Positions 11,775 to 20,703 are shown, numbered from the stretch's first letter. The stretch: DNA of 64,000 nt from Mycobacterium sp. 852013-50091_SCH5140682 (GCF_001665685.1 NZ_LZTB01000018.1:1-64000), one strand, 5' to 3'. The notes: generated by a model from the letters alone, not told the origin. Numbers and translations are program-made.

Positions 11775-12017
11775 CTATGGCTGAGCTCCGTTGGCGATCG
11801 GGCAGGTGAGCGTCCGGGTGATCCCGGTCACCTGCTGCACACTCGGGACCACGTCGGACTGCAGGGCCGCGAGCGTATCCGCGCCGACGCGCAGGACCAC
11901 GTCGTAGGGGCCGGTGACATACTCGGCCGATTGCACACCGGGAAGGACCGCCAGCGCCTTGGCGACGACCTCGGCGCGGCCCACCTCGGTCTGGATCAGC
12001 ATGTAAGCCTCCACCAC
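11775..12017 (-). CDS. Stand-alone Lrp/AsnC ligand-binding (RAM) domain
   Basis: Eighty residues consisting only of the RAM/ACT-like effector domain of Lrp/AsnC regulators (MVEAYMLIQTEVGRA, GVQSAEYVTGPYDVVLRV); no DNA-binding helix-turn-helix. Such demi-Lrp proteins form oligomers and may bind amino acids or modulate full-length Lrp. Starts GTG-GTG at 12017/12014. Its stop is ten bases from the next gene's GTG start on the same strand, suggesting coexpression. Confidence 0.82.
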   Translation of the reverse strand: MVEAYMLIQTEVGRAEVVAKALAVLPGVQSAEYVTGPYDVVLRVGADTLAALQSDVVPSVQQVTGITRTLTCPIANGAQP

Positions 12018-12124
12018 CTGCTGTCTCCTCCGTGTCGCTGCATAGACTCACTCGCCGCAGACAAACAAACTACCGTAGGTCCGCCCAGTGTTCAGAGCAC
12101 GGCCGCGACCGGTAGGAGGGGGCT

Positions 12125-13096
12125 ATGGCCGGCGCAAAATCCAGCGGGCACGACCCGGACACTCTGGCCGGCGTCGGTGAGTTCGCCGTCATCGACCGCC
12201 TCGTGGCAGGGCGGGTACAGCCCGCGGCGGTGACACTCGGTCCCGGTGACGACGCCGCGCTGGTGCGCGCCGATGACGGCCGCACCGCCATATCGGTCGA
12301 CATGTTGGTGCAGGACCGGCACTTCCGACTGGACTGGTCGACACCGCACGACATCGGCCGCAAGGCCATCGCGCAGAACGCCGCCGATATCGAAGCCATG
12401 GGCGGGCGGGCCACGGCATTCGTGGTCGCGTTCGGCGCGCCCGCCGACACTCCCAGCGCCGCAGCGGTCGAACTCGCCGACGGGCTGTGGGACGAGGCGC
12501 GGCGGCTCGGCGCCGGAATCGTCGGCGGCGATCTGGTGCGGGCCCCGCAGTGGGTGGTGTCAGTCACGGTTCTCGGTGATCTCGAAGGCCGGGCCCCGGT
12601 ACTGCGCAGCACCGCCCGGCCCGGTGACACCGTTGCCGTGGTCGGCGATCTCGGGCGGTCGGCAGCCGGATATGCGCTGTGGCACAACGAAATCCACGAT
12701 TATCCGGAGTTGCGGCGTCGACATCTGGTGCCCGAACCACCCTACGGCCAGGGTGCGGCCGCGGCACGTGCGGGCGCCACCGCGATGACCGACGTGTCCG
12801 ACGGGTTACTCGCCGATCTGGGCCATATCGCCTCGGCGTCCGGAGTCGTGATCGACCTCTCTGCCGCGGCGCTCGAGAGCGACAGGGCCGCGGTCGCGGC
12901 CGCTGCCACGGCAACCGGTGCCGACCCGTTGGAGTGGGTGCTGGGCGGTGGCGAGGACCACGCCCTGGTTGCGACCTTCCGCGGCTCGCCGCCGGAGGGC
13001 TGGCGGGTGATCGGCCGGGTACTCGACGGTCCGGCCGCGGTGCTGCTCGACGGCGACGCGTGGGCGGGAAACCCGGGATGGCAGTCGTTCGATTGA
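12125..13096 (+). CDS. thiL: Thiamine-monophosphate kinase
   Basis: A 323-residue PurM-like ATP-binding kinase phosphorylating thiamine monophosphate to the diphosphate. The Mg/ATP motifs are present: LGPGDDAALV near residues 38-47, SVDMLVQDRHFRLDW, and VGDLGRSAAGYALW. Start ATG 12125, with TAGGAGGG at 12113-12120 as the ribosome-binding site. Divergent from the RAM-domain gene. Confidence 0.95.
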   Translation: MAGAKSSGHDPDTLAGVGEFAVIDRLVAGRVQPAAVTLGPGDDAALVRADDGRTAISVDMLVQDRHFRLDWSTPHDIGRKAIAQNAADIEAMGGRATAFVVAFGAPADTPSAAAVELADGLWDEARRLGAGIVGGDLVRAPQWVVSVTVLGDLEGRAPVLRSTARPGDTVAVVGDLGRSAAGYALWHNEIHDYPELRRRHLVPEPPYGQGAAAARAGATAMTDVSDGLLADLGHIASASGVVIDLSAAALESDRAAVAAAATATGADPLEWVLGGGEDHALVATFRGSPPEGWRVIGRVLDGPAAVLLDGDAWAGNPGWQSFD

Positions 13097-13147
13097 CGGG
13101 CTCACGCTAGGTTGGCTTTTCGTGATGCGCACGCGAGGAGCGATTTG

Positions 13148-13858
13148 ATGGTGACCGACGCGAGGAGCAATCCGACAAAAGCACGACCGATGAGCGAGCT
13201 TGTCGAAGACGGTTGGGCCCGGGCGCTGGAGCCCGTGGAGGCTCAGGTCGCGCAGATGGGGGAGTTCCTGCGCGAAGAACTCAGCGCGGGGAGACGGTAT
13301 CTGCCTGCCGGGCAGAATGTCTTGCGCGCCTTCAGCTTTCCGTTCGATCAGGTGCGGGTGCTGATCGTCGGGCAGGATCCCTACCCGACGCCCGGGCACG
13401 CGGTGGGTCTGAGTTTCTCGGTCGCTCCCGATGTGCGGCCCTTGCCGCGCAGTCTGTCCAACATTTTCACCGAGTACACCGAAGATCTCGGCTTTCCGCA
13501 GCCCAGCACCGGTGACCTCACTCCGTGGGCCCAGCGTGGTGTGATGCTGCTCAACCGGGTACTGACCGTGCGGCCGGGCACGCCGGCCTCGCACCGCGGC
13601 AAGGGGTGGGAGGCGGTCACCGAATGCGCGATCCGGGCTTTGGTGGCGCGGGATCAGCCGATGGTCGCGGTGCTGTGGGGGCGTGATGCGTCGACGCTGA
13701 AACCGATGCTGGCGGAGGGCGATTGCGCGATCATCGAGTCCCCGCACCCGTCACCGTTGTCGGCATCGCGGGGATTCTTCGGGTCAAGGCCGTTCAGCAG
13801 AGTCAACGAACTGCTGCAGCAGAAGGGTGCCGAGCCCATCGACTGGCAGCTGCCCTGA
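13148..13858 (+). CDS. ung: Uracil-DNA glycosylase, family 1
   Basis: A 236-residue base-excision repair enzyme removing uracil from DNA. The water-activating motif GQDPYP is at 75-80 (D77 catalytic) and HPSPLSAS begins at H200. ATG 13148 is chosen because GAGGAG (13135-13140) sits seven bases upstream; it gives a slightly longer N-terminus than the M. tuberculosis protein, and ATG 13190 (MSELVEDG) is the alternative. Confidence 0.96.
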   Translation: MVTDARSNPTKARPMSELVEDGWARALEPVEAQVAQMGEFLREELSAGRRYLPAGQNVLRAFSFPFDQVRVLIVGQDPYPTPGHAVGLSFSVAPDVRPLPRSLSNIFTEYTEDLGFPQPSTGDLTPWAQRGVMLLNRVLTVRPGTPASHRGKGWEAVTECAIRALVARDQPMVAVLWGRDASTLKPMLAEGDCAIIESPHPSPLSASRGFFGSRPFSRVNELLQQKGAEPIDWQLP

Positions 13859-13870
13859 CGGTGCAGCAGC

Positions 13871-14233
13871 TCACGGCATCGGCACGCCCGGCGGCGACGG
13901 GATTGCCGGGGGTGCCGGAATGGCGGGTGGCGACGGGATTGCCGGGATGGCCGGAGGTGACGGGATCCCCGGCGGCGGTGGGACCATGACAGTTCCGTAG
14001 CCGCCACCACCGGTGGTCTCCTCAGGAGGCGCCGTAGGCGCCGGTGACACCGTGGTCTGCTCCGTCGGCGTCACGACAGGACTCGGCGTGGTGCTCGTGG
14101 TCGTCGACGTGGTGGTTCCAGTGGTCGGCTGGTCGCCGGAGTTATTGCTCCCGCATGCCGACAACGCCGAAGCGGTGGCTAGCATGCAGGCGCATCCGTA
14201 CACGAACCGACCGGACAAGCGAAGAGGGCTCAT
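13871..14233 (-). CDS. Pro-rich putative lipoprotein
   Basis: A 120-residue exported protein. Signal peptide residues 1-26, lipobox LSAC with C27. A Thr/Ser/Pro-rich stretch (30-75) leads to about six PSPPAIP-like repeats at the C-terminus (85-120). No enzyme motif is visible; I do not recognise a function. A cell-wall-associated spacer or structural role is a guess. Ends 12 bases from the convergent ung stop. Confidence 0.72.
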   Translation of the reverse strand: MSPLRLSGRFVYGCACMLATASALSACGSNNSGDQPTTGTTTSTTTSTTPSPVVTPTEQTTVSPAPTAPPEETTGGGGYGTVMVPPPPGIPSPPAIPAIPSPPAIPAPPAIPSPPGVPMP

Positions 14234-14265
14234 GATGGCAGGAGGTACCCTGCCGAGCCGACTGT

Positions 14266-14334
14266 TAAACGACGACCGAACGCGCGACCGCCCGCGCTTT
14301 CGCGCGAGCGGTCAGCTGTGTTGGTCGTCGTTTA
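14266..14334. terminator. Nested palindrome downstream of rpmB
   Basis: The outer arms TAAACGACGACC (14266-14277) and GGTCGTCGTTTA (14323-14334) are perfectly complementary over 12 bases. They enclose a second hairpin: 14286-14297 pairs with 14302-14313 with one mismatch and loop TTTC. Located 45 bases past the rpmB stop, upstream of the lipoprotein gene on the same strand. Probable terminator or RNA 3' structure; no U-tract is evident. Confidence 0.55.
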
Positions 14335-14378
14335 CGCGCAGGCAGTCAGCCGTGCAAGTTTCGGCTTCGCGCAAGCGC

Positions 14379-14573
14379 TCAGCCGCGCGAGACCTTGCCG
14401 GCCTTGATGCAGGAGGTGCAGGCGTTCACGCGCTGCTTGTTACCGCCCGGACGTGCCACGGCACGGACCGACTGAATGTTCGGGTCCCAGCGTCGGTTGG
14501 TCCGCCGATGCGAATGCGACACCGACTTGCCGAAGCCCGGCGCCTTCCCGCAGATATCGCACACGGCAGCCAT
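14379..14573 (-). CDS. rpmB: 50S ribosomal protein L28 (zinc-binding form)
   Basis: A 64-residue L28 with two CxxC pairs (C5/C8 and C52/C55), the zinc-binding C+ form. Mycobacteria also carry a cysteine-free L28 paralogue under zinc control; this copy has the cysteines and so needs no zinc-starvation inducer. AAGGAG lies about 10 bases upstream of ATG 14573. Promoter at 14656-14684. Confidence 0.96.
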   Translation of the reverse strand: MAAVCDICGKAPGFGKSVSHSHRRTNRRWDPNIQSVRAVARPGGNKQRVNACTSCIKAGKVSRG

Positions 14574-14655
14574 ATCAACAACTCCTTGAAATCAGTTCTT
14601 GGGGGTCTGGGTTTGGTCGCCGCAAAACTACGCGGCTCGACCCGACAACCTGACC

Positions 14656-14684
14656 AGGATACCGAGAGGCCAGGGTATCGCCAA
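14656..14684 (-). promoter_or_regulatory. Predicted rpmB promoter
   Basis: On the minus strand TTGGCG (14684-14679) and TATCCT (14661-14656) are separated by 17 bases, giving a leader of about 75 bases before rpmB. Confidence 0.5.
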
Positions 14685-14834
14685 AATCGCCGGTGAACCG
14701 CGTGTCAGGTTATGCACAGGACCCGATGGTCTGATCAGCATTGTCGCAGGCACTGGCTAGGCTGACGCGCACGGCGGCCATGCCGCACGGCGTGTGTTCT
14801 CAGGCGAACGGCTCGGGATCTGGAGGGGGTTCGG

Positions 14835-16460
14835 GTGGCTGCTGGACGGCTCGATGCCTCCGCTCTGCGCGCGTGGGCGCACACTGCCGTCGGTGACCTC
14901 ATCGCGCACACCGACGAGATCAACCGGCTCAACGTCTTCCCGGTGCCCGACGCCGACACCGGCACCAACATGCTGTTCACGATGCGTTCGGCGTGGGCGC
15001 AGGTGGACGCCCAACCGGCCGGCGACGTCGCACAGGTAGCAGCCGCACTGGCCGCGGGCGCGCTACAGGGCGCGCGCGGTAACTCCGGGGTGATCCTGTC
15101 GCAGATCCTGCTGGCCGTCGCCGAGGTGGTCGCATCGGCCGCGGCGCAGCGCGACGGTGATCTGTACGACATCGACGGTGTGCTGTTCGGTGCGGCCCTG
15201 CGGCATGCCGTCGCGCTCGTCGTCGCGTCGATGGGTGAGCCGGTGCCCGGCACGATCGTCTCGGTTCTGCAGGCCGCTGCCGGTGCTGCCGAGCACTGCG
15301 CCGCCGGCGGTGCCGAACTGGGCGCGGTCACTGTGGCGGCCGCGGACGCCGCTGCGGCGGCGCTGGACCAGACACCGCATCAGCTCGACGTGCTCGCCGA
15401 AGCCGGCGTGGTCGATTCCGGTGGTCGCGGTCTGCTGGTGCTGCTGGATGCGATGGCATCCACGATCGCCGGACATGCGGCACGGCGGCCGGCGTACCAG
15501 CCGTCGGCGGAGCCGCCCCTGCCTGCCGCAGGCACCTCGGCTCCGCCGCAGTTCGAGGTGATGTATCTGCTCAGCGGATGCGATGCCGACGCTGTCGAAG
15601 GATTGCGGGCAGCGCTGGACCAGCTGGGCGAGTCGGTGACCATCGCCACTTCCGGCAGCAATGAGTTCTCGGTCCACGTGCACGTCGACGATGCCGGTGC
15701 CGCCGTCGAGGCGGGTTTGGCGGTGGGCACGCCGAGCCGGATCCAGATCACCGCGTTGCTCGGGGGCCCCGACACCCGCCCCGCGGGCGGTTGGGCCAAG
15801 CCGCGGGCGGTGCTGGCCGTTGTCGACGGCGACGGCGGAGCCGAACTGTTCGCCGGGGAGGGTGCGGCCGTGCTACGGCCCCGGGAGGGGGAGGCGATCA
15901 GCGCCAAGCAACTCTTGCGTGCGCTCGTCGACGCCGGAGCCGCGCAGGTGATGGTGCTGCCCAACGGGTATGTGGCCGCCGAGGAACTTGTCGCGGGCTG
16001 CACGGCCGCCATCGGCTGGGGTATCGACGTGGTGCCGGTGCCAACCGGCTCGATGGTGCAAGGGCTGGCGGCGCTGGCTGTGCACGACGGCGATCGGCAG
16101 GCCGTCGACGACGGCTACACCATGGCCCGGGCGGCCGCAGGCGCCCGGCACGGGTCGGTCCGCGTGGCCACCGAGGAGGCCCTGACGTGGGCAGGTACGT
16201 GTAAGCCGGGCGACGGCCTCGGCATCGCCGGCGACGAGGTGCTCATCGTCGGACCCGACATCACCACCGCGGCGGCCGGTCTCATCGATCTGCTCCTGCT
16301 TGCCGGAGGCGAGTTGATCACGGTGCTGACGGGTGACGGTGTGCCCCCCGAGGTGGGCGAGGCGCTGCAAGAACACGTGCACCGCGAACACCTCGGCGCC
16401 GAATTGGTGACGTATCACACGGGCCACCGGGGTGATGCCCTGCTGATCGGAGTCGAGTAG
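14835..16460 (+). CDS. DAK2-domain protein, fatty-acid kinase FakA/YloV-like
   Basis: A 541-residue protein with an N-terminal DhaL/DAK2 domain (NVFPVPDADTGTNMLFTM with the Mg-binding Asp residues; GARGNSGVILSQIL) and the long C-terminal region typical of YloV/FakA. In Firmicutes FakA phosphorylates fatty acids delivered by FakB; in mycobacteria the role is inferred. GTG 14835 follows GGAGGGGG (14822-14829). Its TAG overlaps the recG GTG by one base, as the pair is arranged in many actinobacteria. Confidence 0.88.
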   Translation: MAAGRLDASALRAWAHTAVGDLIAHTDEINRLNVFPVPDADTGTNMLFTMRSAWAQVDAQPAGDVAQVAAALAAGALQGARGNSGVILSQILLAVAEVVASAAAQRDGDLYDIDGVLFGAALRHAVALVVASMGEPVPGTIVSVLQAAAGAAEHCAAGGAELGAVTVAAADAAAAALDQTPHQLDVLAEAGVVDSGGRGLLVLLDAMASTIAGHAARRPAYQPSAEPPLPAAGTSAPPQFEVMYLLSGCDADAVEGLRAALDQLGESVTIATSGSNEFSVHVHVDDAGAAVEAGLAVGTPSRIQITALLGGPDTRPAGGWAKPRAVLAVVDGDGGAELFAGEGAAVLRPREGEAISAKQLLRALVDAGAAQVMVLPNGYVAAEELVAGCTAAIGWGIDVVPVPTGSMVQGLAALAVHDGDRQAVDDGYTMARAAAGARHGSVRVATEEALTWAGTCKPGDGLGIAGDEVLIVGPDITTAAAGLIDLLLLAGGELITVLTGDGVPPEVGEALQEHVHREHLGAELVTYHTGHRGDALLIGVE

Positions 16461-18715
16461 TGGCCGTCCTTTCCGACCGGCTGGACCTCGTGATCGGGGC
16501 CAAGTCGGCCAAGCCGTTGGAGGAGCACTTCGGTATCCGCACCGTCAACGATCTGTTGCGGCACTATCCCCGCAAATACAGCGACGGCATGACGGTCCGC
16601 GGTGAGGGCGAGGCGCTCGATCTGGAAGAGGGTGAACACGTCACCTTCATCGAGGTGATCACCGAGACCAAGGAAGGGACGATGAAGCCGGTCTTCGACA
16701 AGAAGACCGGTCGGCAGAAGACCCGCAAGTGGCTGCGCGTCACGCTCGGAAAGCACCGCCCTGCCGTCACCGCAACGTTTTTCAACGCGGGGTGGATGGT
16801 CGACAAGCTTCCGGTCGACACCAGGCTCATGCTCTCCGGTGAGGTGAAGTACTTCCGCAACACCCTGCAGCTGGACCATCCGGCGTTCCTTGTGCTCGAC
16901 TCGCCGCTGGGCAAGCAGTTCGGTACCAAGTCGCTGAAAACCATCGCGACCGCGTCCGGAGCCAGCGGCGATGACATGCTCGCGGCGTTCGAGCGGGAGT
17001 TCTTCCCGATCTACCCGGCCTGCGCCAAGGTGCAGAGCTGGGACATCTACTCGTGTGTGCGCCAGGTGCTCGACGTGCTCGACCCGGTCACCGACCCGCT
17101 GCCCGCATCTTTTGTGCGGCAACGGAATCTGATGACCGAAGACGAGGCGTTGCGAGCGGTTCACCTGGCCGAGAACGCGGCGCAGCGCGATCGGGCCGCC
17201 GAACGGTTGACCTACGACGAGGCCATCGGCCTGCAGTGGGGGCTGGTGGCCCGGCGCCATGGCGAGTTGAGCGAGTCGGGCCCGCCCGCACCGTCGACCG
17301 ACGATGGGCTGGCCGCCGAGTTGTTGCGGACGCTGCCGTTCGACCTCACGGTCGGCCAGCGTGAGGTGCTCGGCGTGGTATCGGCGGAACTCGCCTCGAC
17401 CCGCCCGATGAACCGCATGCTGCAAGGTGAGGTCGGTTCCGGCAAGACCATCGTGTCGGTGCTGGCTATGCTGCAGATGGTCGATGCCGGCTACCAGTGC
17501 GCATTGCTGGCGCCGACGGAAGTCCTTGCCGCTCAACATGCCCGGTCGGTGCGCGACGCGTTGGGGCCGCTGGCGATGGCGGGCGAGCTCGGCGGAGCCG
17601 AGCACGGCACGCGTGTCGCGCTGCTGACCGGATCGATGTCGGCGGCGCAGAAGCGGCAGGTGCGTGAGGAGGTCGCCTCGGGTGCGGCAGGCATCGTGAT
17701 CGGCACCCACGCGCTGCTGCAGGATGCGGTGGAGTTCGCGAACCTCGGCATGGTCGTGGTCGACGAGCAGCACCGGTTCGGAGTTGAGCAGCGAGATGCC
17801 TTGCGCGCCAAGGCTCCTGATGGATTGACCCCGCACCTGCTGGTGATGACGGCGACCCCCATCCCGCGCACCGTCGCCCTGACCGTGTACGGCGACCTGG
17901 AGACCTCGACGCTGCGGGAACTGCCACGCGGTCGACAGCCGATCACGAGCAACACCATCTTCGTGTCGCAGAAGCCGGCCTGGCTGGACCGGGCGTGGGC
18001 GCGGATCCGCGAGGAGGTGGCCGCAGGCCGTCAGGCCTACGTGGTGGCGTCACGCATCGACGAGTCCGACAAGGACACCAACGGTGCCAAGGAGGGCAGG
18101 CAGGCCGGGCCGCCGCCGGTCACCGTCATCGAGCTGTTCGACGGGCTGCAGCGCGGGCCCCTGGCCGGGCTGCGGCTGGGCCTCATGCACGGCCGGTTGT
18201 CCGGCGACGAGAAGGATGCGGTCATGTCGGCGTTCCGCGCCGGTGACCTCGACGTCCTGGTGTGCACCACCGTCATCGAGGTGGGCGTGGATGTGCCCAA
18301 CGCCACGGTGATGGTGGTGATGGACGCCGACCGATTCGGTATCAGCCAGCTGCACCAGCTGCGCGGCCGCATCGGACGCGGCCAGCATCCCAGCCTGTGC
18401 CTGCTGGCCACCCGGCTGCCCGAGACCTCCAAGGCGGGGGAGCGCATCAAGGCCGTCGCGGGCACGCTCGACGGCTTCGCCCTCGCCGATCTCGACCTCG
18501 ACGAGCGTCGTGAGGGAGATGTGTTGGGGCTCAACCAGTCCGGGCGGACCATCAATCTCCGGTTCCTGTCGCTGCGCGAGCACCTCGAGGTGATCACCGA
18601 CGCCAGGGAATACTGCGAATCGCTCTACGAGGCCGACCCGAACAACGCCGGGATGGCCTTGCTGGCAGCCCAGTTCGTCGAGACCGACCGGGTCGAGTAT
18701 CTGGACAAGTCATGA
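16460..18715 (+). CDS. recG: ATP-dependent DNA helicase RecG
   Basis: A 751-residue superfamily-2 helicase reversing stalled forks and processing Holliday junctions. The N-terminal wedge domain (OB-fold, about 55-150) precedes helicase motifs: Walker A GEVGSGKT at 323-330, DEQH box at 435-438, TATPIPRT, and the C-terminal TTVIEVGVDVPNA and QLRGRIGRG. GTG 16460 overlaps the stop of the DAK2 gene. The 3' end overlaps the next gene by ATGA. Confidence 0.97.
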   Translation: MAVLSDRLDLVIGAKSAKPLEEHFGIRTVNDLLRHYPRKYSDGMTVRGEGEALDLEEGEHVTFIEVITETKEGTMKPVFDKKTGRQKTRKWLRVTLGKHRPAVTATFFNAGWMVDKLPVDTRLMLSGEVKYFRNTLQLDHPAFLVLDSPLGKQFGTKSLKTIATASGASGDDMLAAFEREFFPIYPACAKVQSWDIYSCVRQVLDVLDPVTDPLPASFVRQRNLMTEDEALRAVHLAENAAQRDRAAERLTYDEAIGLQWGLVARRHGELSESGPPAPSTDDGLAAELLRTLPFDLTVGQREVLGVVSAELASTRPMNRMLQGEVGSGKTIVSVLAMLQMVDAGYQCALLAPTEVLAAQHARSVRDALGPLAMAGELGGAEHGTRVALLTGSMSAAQKRQVREEVASGAAGIVIGTHALLQDAVEFANLGMVVVDEQHRFGVEQRDALRAKAPDGLTPHLLVMTATPIPRTVALTVYGDLETSTLRELPRGRQPITSNTIFVSQKPAWLDRAWARIREEVAAGRQAYVVASRIDESDKDTNGAKEGRQAGPPPVTVIELFDGLQRGPLAGLRLGLMHGRLSGDEKDAVMSAFRAGDLDVLVCTTVIEVGVDVPNATVMVVMDADRFGISQLHQLRGRIGRGQHPSLCLLATRLPETSKAGERIKAVAGTLDGFALADLDLDERREGDVLGLNQSGRTINLRFLSLREHLEVITDAREYCESLYEADPNNAGMALLAAQFVETDRVEYLDKS

Positions 18716-19413
18716 ACCGGCTGGCATGGCTGGCCATCGCGGTCGCGTTGACCGTGATCGTCGCGGTTCAGGTGACGGTGTCGGCGCAGCGATCCAGTCG
18801 ATTCGTCGCCGAAGCCGACGCGCCGACGGTCGCGCCGGGCGCCGACGTGCTCGCCGGGATCGCCGAGATTCCGGTTCGGGTGCGGGGCAACGACTATCGC
18901 CGTGCCGCCTTCGGCGAGGCCTGGGACGACGACAACAGCGCGCCGGGCGGGCACAACGGCTGCGACACCCGCAACGACATCCTCAACCGCGATCTCGTCG
19001 ACAAGACATTCGTCGCCATCAAGCGGTGCCCGACCGCGGTGGCTACCGGCACACTGCACGATCCGTACACCAACGCGGTGGTGGCGTTCGTTCGCGGCAA
19101 CCAGGTCGGCGCCTCGGTCCAGATCGACCACATCGTGCCGCTGGCGCTGGCGTGGGATCTGGGTGCCCGCGCCTGGCCCGACGATCTGCGACTGCGGTTC
19201 GCCAACGACCCCGCGAATCTCCTTGCGGTACAAGGGCAGGCGAATCAGGACAAGGGTGACCAGGAGCCGGCGCACTGGATGCCGCCCAACCACGCGTTCT
19301 GGTGTCAGTATGCCGTGGCCTTCGTCGCGGTGCTGCGGGGTTACGGTCTACCGGTCGATGAGCCCTCGGCGGCAGTGCTGCGCGAGGCTGCCGGGACCTG
19401 CCCGACGGGGTAG
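18712..19413 (+). CDS. Secreted HNH-family (DUF1524) nuclease
   Basis: A 233-residue protein with an N-terminal signal or anchor (residues 5-25) and a DUF1524/GmrSD-like HNH core: QIDHIVPLALAWD (D139-H140), NDPANLLAVQGQANQDKGDQEP with the conserved Asn, and HWMPPN. Three cysteines suggest a disulfide in the exported domain. Probable extracellular nuclease; substrate unknown. Overlaps recG by four bases (ATGA), so it is translationally coupled. Confidence 0.85.
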   Translation: MNRLAWLAIAVALTVIVAVQVTVSAQRSSRFVAEADAPTVAPGADVLAGIAEIPVRVRGNDYRRAAFGEAWDDDNSAPGGHNGCDTRNDILNRDLVDKTFVAIKRCPTAVATGTLHDPYTNAVVAFVRGNQVGASVQIDHIVPLALAWDLGARAWPDDLRLRFANDPANLLAVQGQANQDKGDQEPAHWMPPNHAFWCQYAVAFVAVLRGYGLPVDEPSAAVLREAAGTCPTG

Positions 19414-19476
19414 CGGCGAGTGGCCAATTGCGCACGCGTTTTTCCGAATCTGCGTGCATCTACTGGCCACTCGGCG
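19414..19476. terminator. Bidirectional nested hairpin
   Basis: CGAGTGGCCA (19417-19426) pairs perfectly with 19464-19473. Inside it GCACGC (19432-19437) pairs with GCGTGC (19452-19457). It fills the gap between the convergent HNH and GNAT genes. Confidence 0.7.
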
Positions 19477-19480
19477 AGGT

Positions 19481-19987
19481 CTAGAGGTCGAGAATCCAGT
19501 TCTGGCCGTTGAGGTCCTGCCCGAAGCTGTGGTGAGGTTCTTCATCGATGAGTCGAAACCCGAACCCCTGGTAGATCTTTCGCGCTGAGGTCAGTACGTC
19601 GTTGGTCCACAGCGTGACCTGGCGGTAGCCTGCGTCACGCGCGAACCGCAAGCATTCGTCGACCAGGCGAGCACCCAGTCCCAGCCCCCGGGCGGGCGGC
19701 GCGACCAGCAGGATCCGTAACTTCGCAACCCCGGGCTCATCGCCCTTGACGCAGAAGATGCACCCGGCTCGTTCACCGTCGACCTCGGCGATCCAGCCGG
19801 CCTCGGTTGCCGGATTGTGTTCTGCGGCAAAGTCGGCCACGATCCCTGCGACCAGAGCCTCGAAATCGGCGTTCCAGCCGAACTGCTCGTGATAGATCTC
19901 GCCGTGGGCCATCACCACCCAACCGAGATCGCCCGGGCGGTCCACGCGGCGCACCACGACCCGCGATTGCTCGACACTCAACGACAT
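19481..19987 (-). CDS. GNAT-family N-acetyltransferase
   Basis: About 168 residues of a GNAT fold: the acetyl-CoA loop reads LLVAPPARGLGLGARLVDECLRFA in two parts (pyrophosphate-binding R/Q-x-x-G-x-G/A form), followed by LWTNDVLTSARKIYQGFGF typical of GNAT motif B. The start is placed at ATG 19987 (MSLSVEQSR); a longer frame begins at 20023 but would run into the divergent promoter. It is divergent from a TetR gene with 65 bases between starts, so the regulator probably controls it. Substrate unknown. Confidence 0.82.
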   Translation of the reverse strand: MSLSVEQSRVVVRRVDRPGDLGWVVMAHGEIYHEQFGWNADFEALVAGIVADFAAEHNPATEAGWIAEVDGERAGCIFCVKGDEPGVAKLRILLVAPPARGLGLGARLVDECLRFARDAGYRQVTLWTNDVLTSARKIYQGFGFRLIDEEPHHSFGQDLNGQNWILDL

Positions 19988-20004
19988 CGACGCGCCTCCG
20001 ATCG

Positions 20005-20046
20005 TGAAACAAATCACTGACACACTCGTTTCAGTGGCGTTAGGCT
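20005..20046 (+). promoter_or_regulatory. tetR promoter and candidate TetR operator
   Basis: TAGGCT (20041-20046) lies six bases before GTG 20053, a leaderless -10. Upstream, CACTGA (20015-20020) is inverted as TCAGTG (20031-20036), and TGAAAC (20005-20010) is inverted as GTTTCA (20028-20033). These interleaved repeats lie between divergent starts, where a TetR operator is expected. Confidence 0.45.
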
Positions 20047-20052
20047 ACCAAC

Positions 20053-20640
20053 GTGGCCTCGGATCCGACAACCCCGTCCGCCCGCCAGATTGAACTTCTG
20101 GAGAGCGCCTATAAGTACGCGCTCACCCATGGTCTGGCCGACATGTCGTTGCGGCCGTTGGCGGCGGCAATCGGGTCGAGCCCGCGGGTGCTGCTGTTCT
20201 TGTTCGGCAGCAAGGACGGGCTCGTACGCGCGCTGCTGGCCCGGGCACGCTCCGACGAGCTGGCAGTGATGGATCGGCTACGCCACGCCGCCGACCCCGA
20301 TCGCGTCGGGTTCGGCGCAGCCGTCGACCAGATCTGGGGTTGGCTCACCGCCGACGAGCATCAGCCACTGCTGAAACTGTGGACCGAGGCCTACGCCCGC
20401 TCACTCGTGGAACCCGAGGGCGCGTGGGCGGGCTTCGCGCGTGACACCGTCGAGGACTGGCTCGAAGTGTTGGCGGAATATCAAGCGCCGCAGGAGAAAA
20501 GCACTGCCGAAGGCATCGCGCGCCGCACCCTGGCGTTGGCCGTGGTACGCGGTGGCCTGCTCGATCTACTGGCCACCGGTGACAAGGACCGGGTCAGCCG
20601 AGCGGTCCGGGTCCACCTGGCGACATTGGGCACCGACTGA
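20053..20640 (+). CDS. TetR-family transcriptional regulator
   Basis: A 195-residue all-helical repressor. N-terminal HTH at about residues 12-58 (SAYKYALTHGLADMSLRPLAAAIGSSPRVLLFLFGSKDG in sections) is TetR type; residues 60-195 form the ligand/dimer domain with no recognisable ligand signature. Likely autoregulator also acting on the divergent GNAT gene (inference from position). A strong hairpin follows directly after the stop. Confidence 0.88.
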   Translation: MASDPTTPSARQIELLESAYKYALTHGLADMSLRPLAAAIGSSPRVLLFLFGSKDGLVRALLARARSDELAVMDRLRHAADPDRVGFGAAVDQIWGWLTADEHQPLLKLWTEAYARSLVEPEGAWAGFARDTVEDWLEVLAEYQAPQEKSTAEGIARRTLALAVVRGGLLDLLATGDKDRVSRAVRVHLATLGTD

Positions 20641-20703
20641 CGGCGAGCAGACATGGCGGTCCCGGAACCGCGGCGTGTCGTGGACCTGAGTGTCTGCTCG
20701 CCG
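20641..20703. terminator. Hairpin terminator after tetR
   Basis: Perfect 13-base arms, CGGCGAGCAGACA (20641-20653) and TGTCTGCTCGCCG (20691-20703), with a 37-base loop. It begins at the first base after the tetR stop and also faces the convergent aldo-keto reductase gene. Confidence 0.7.
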
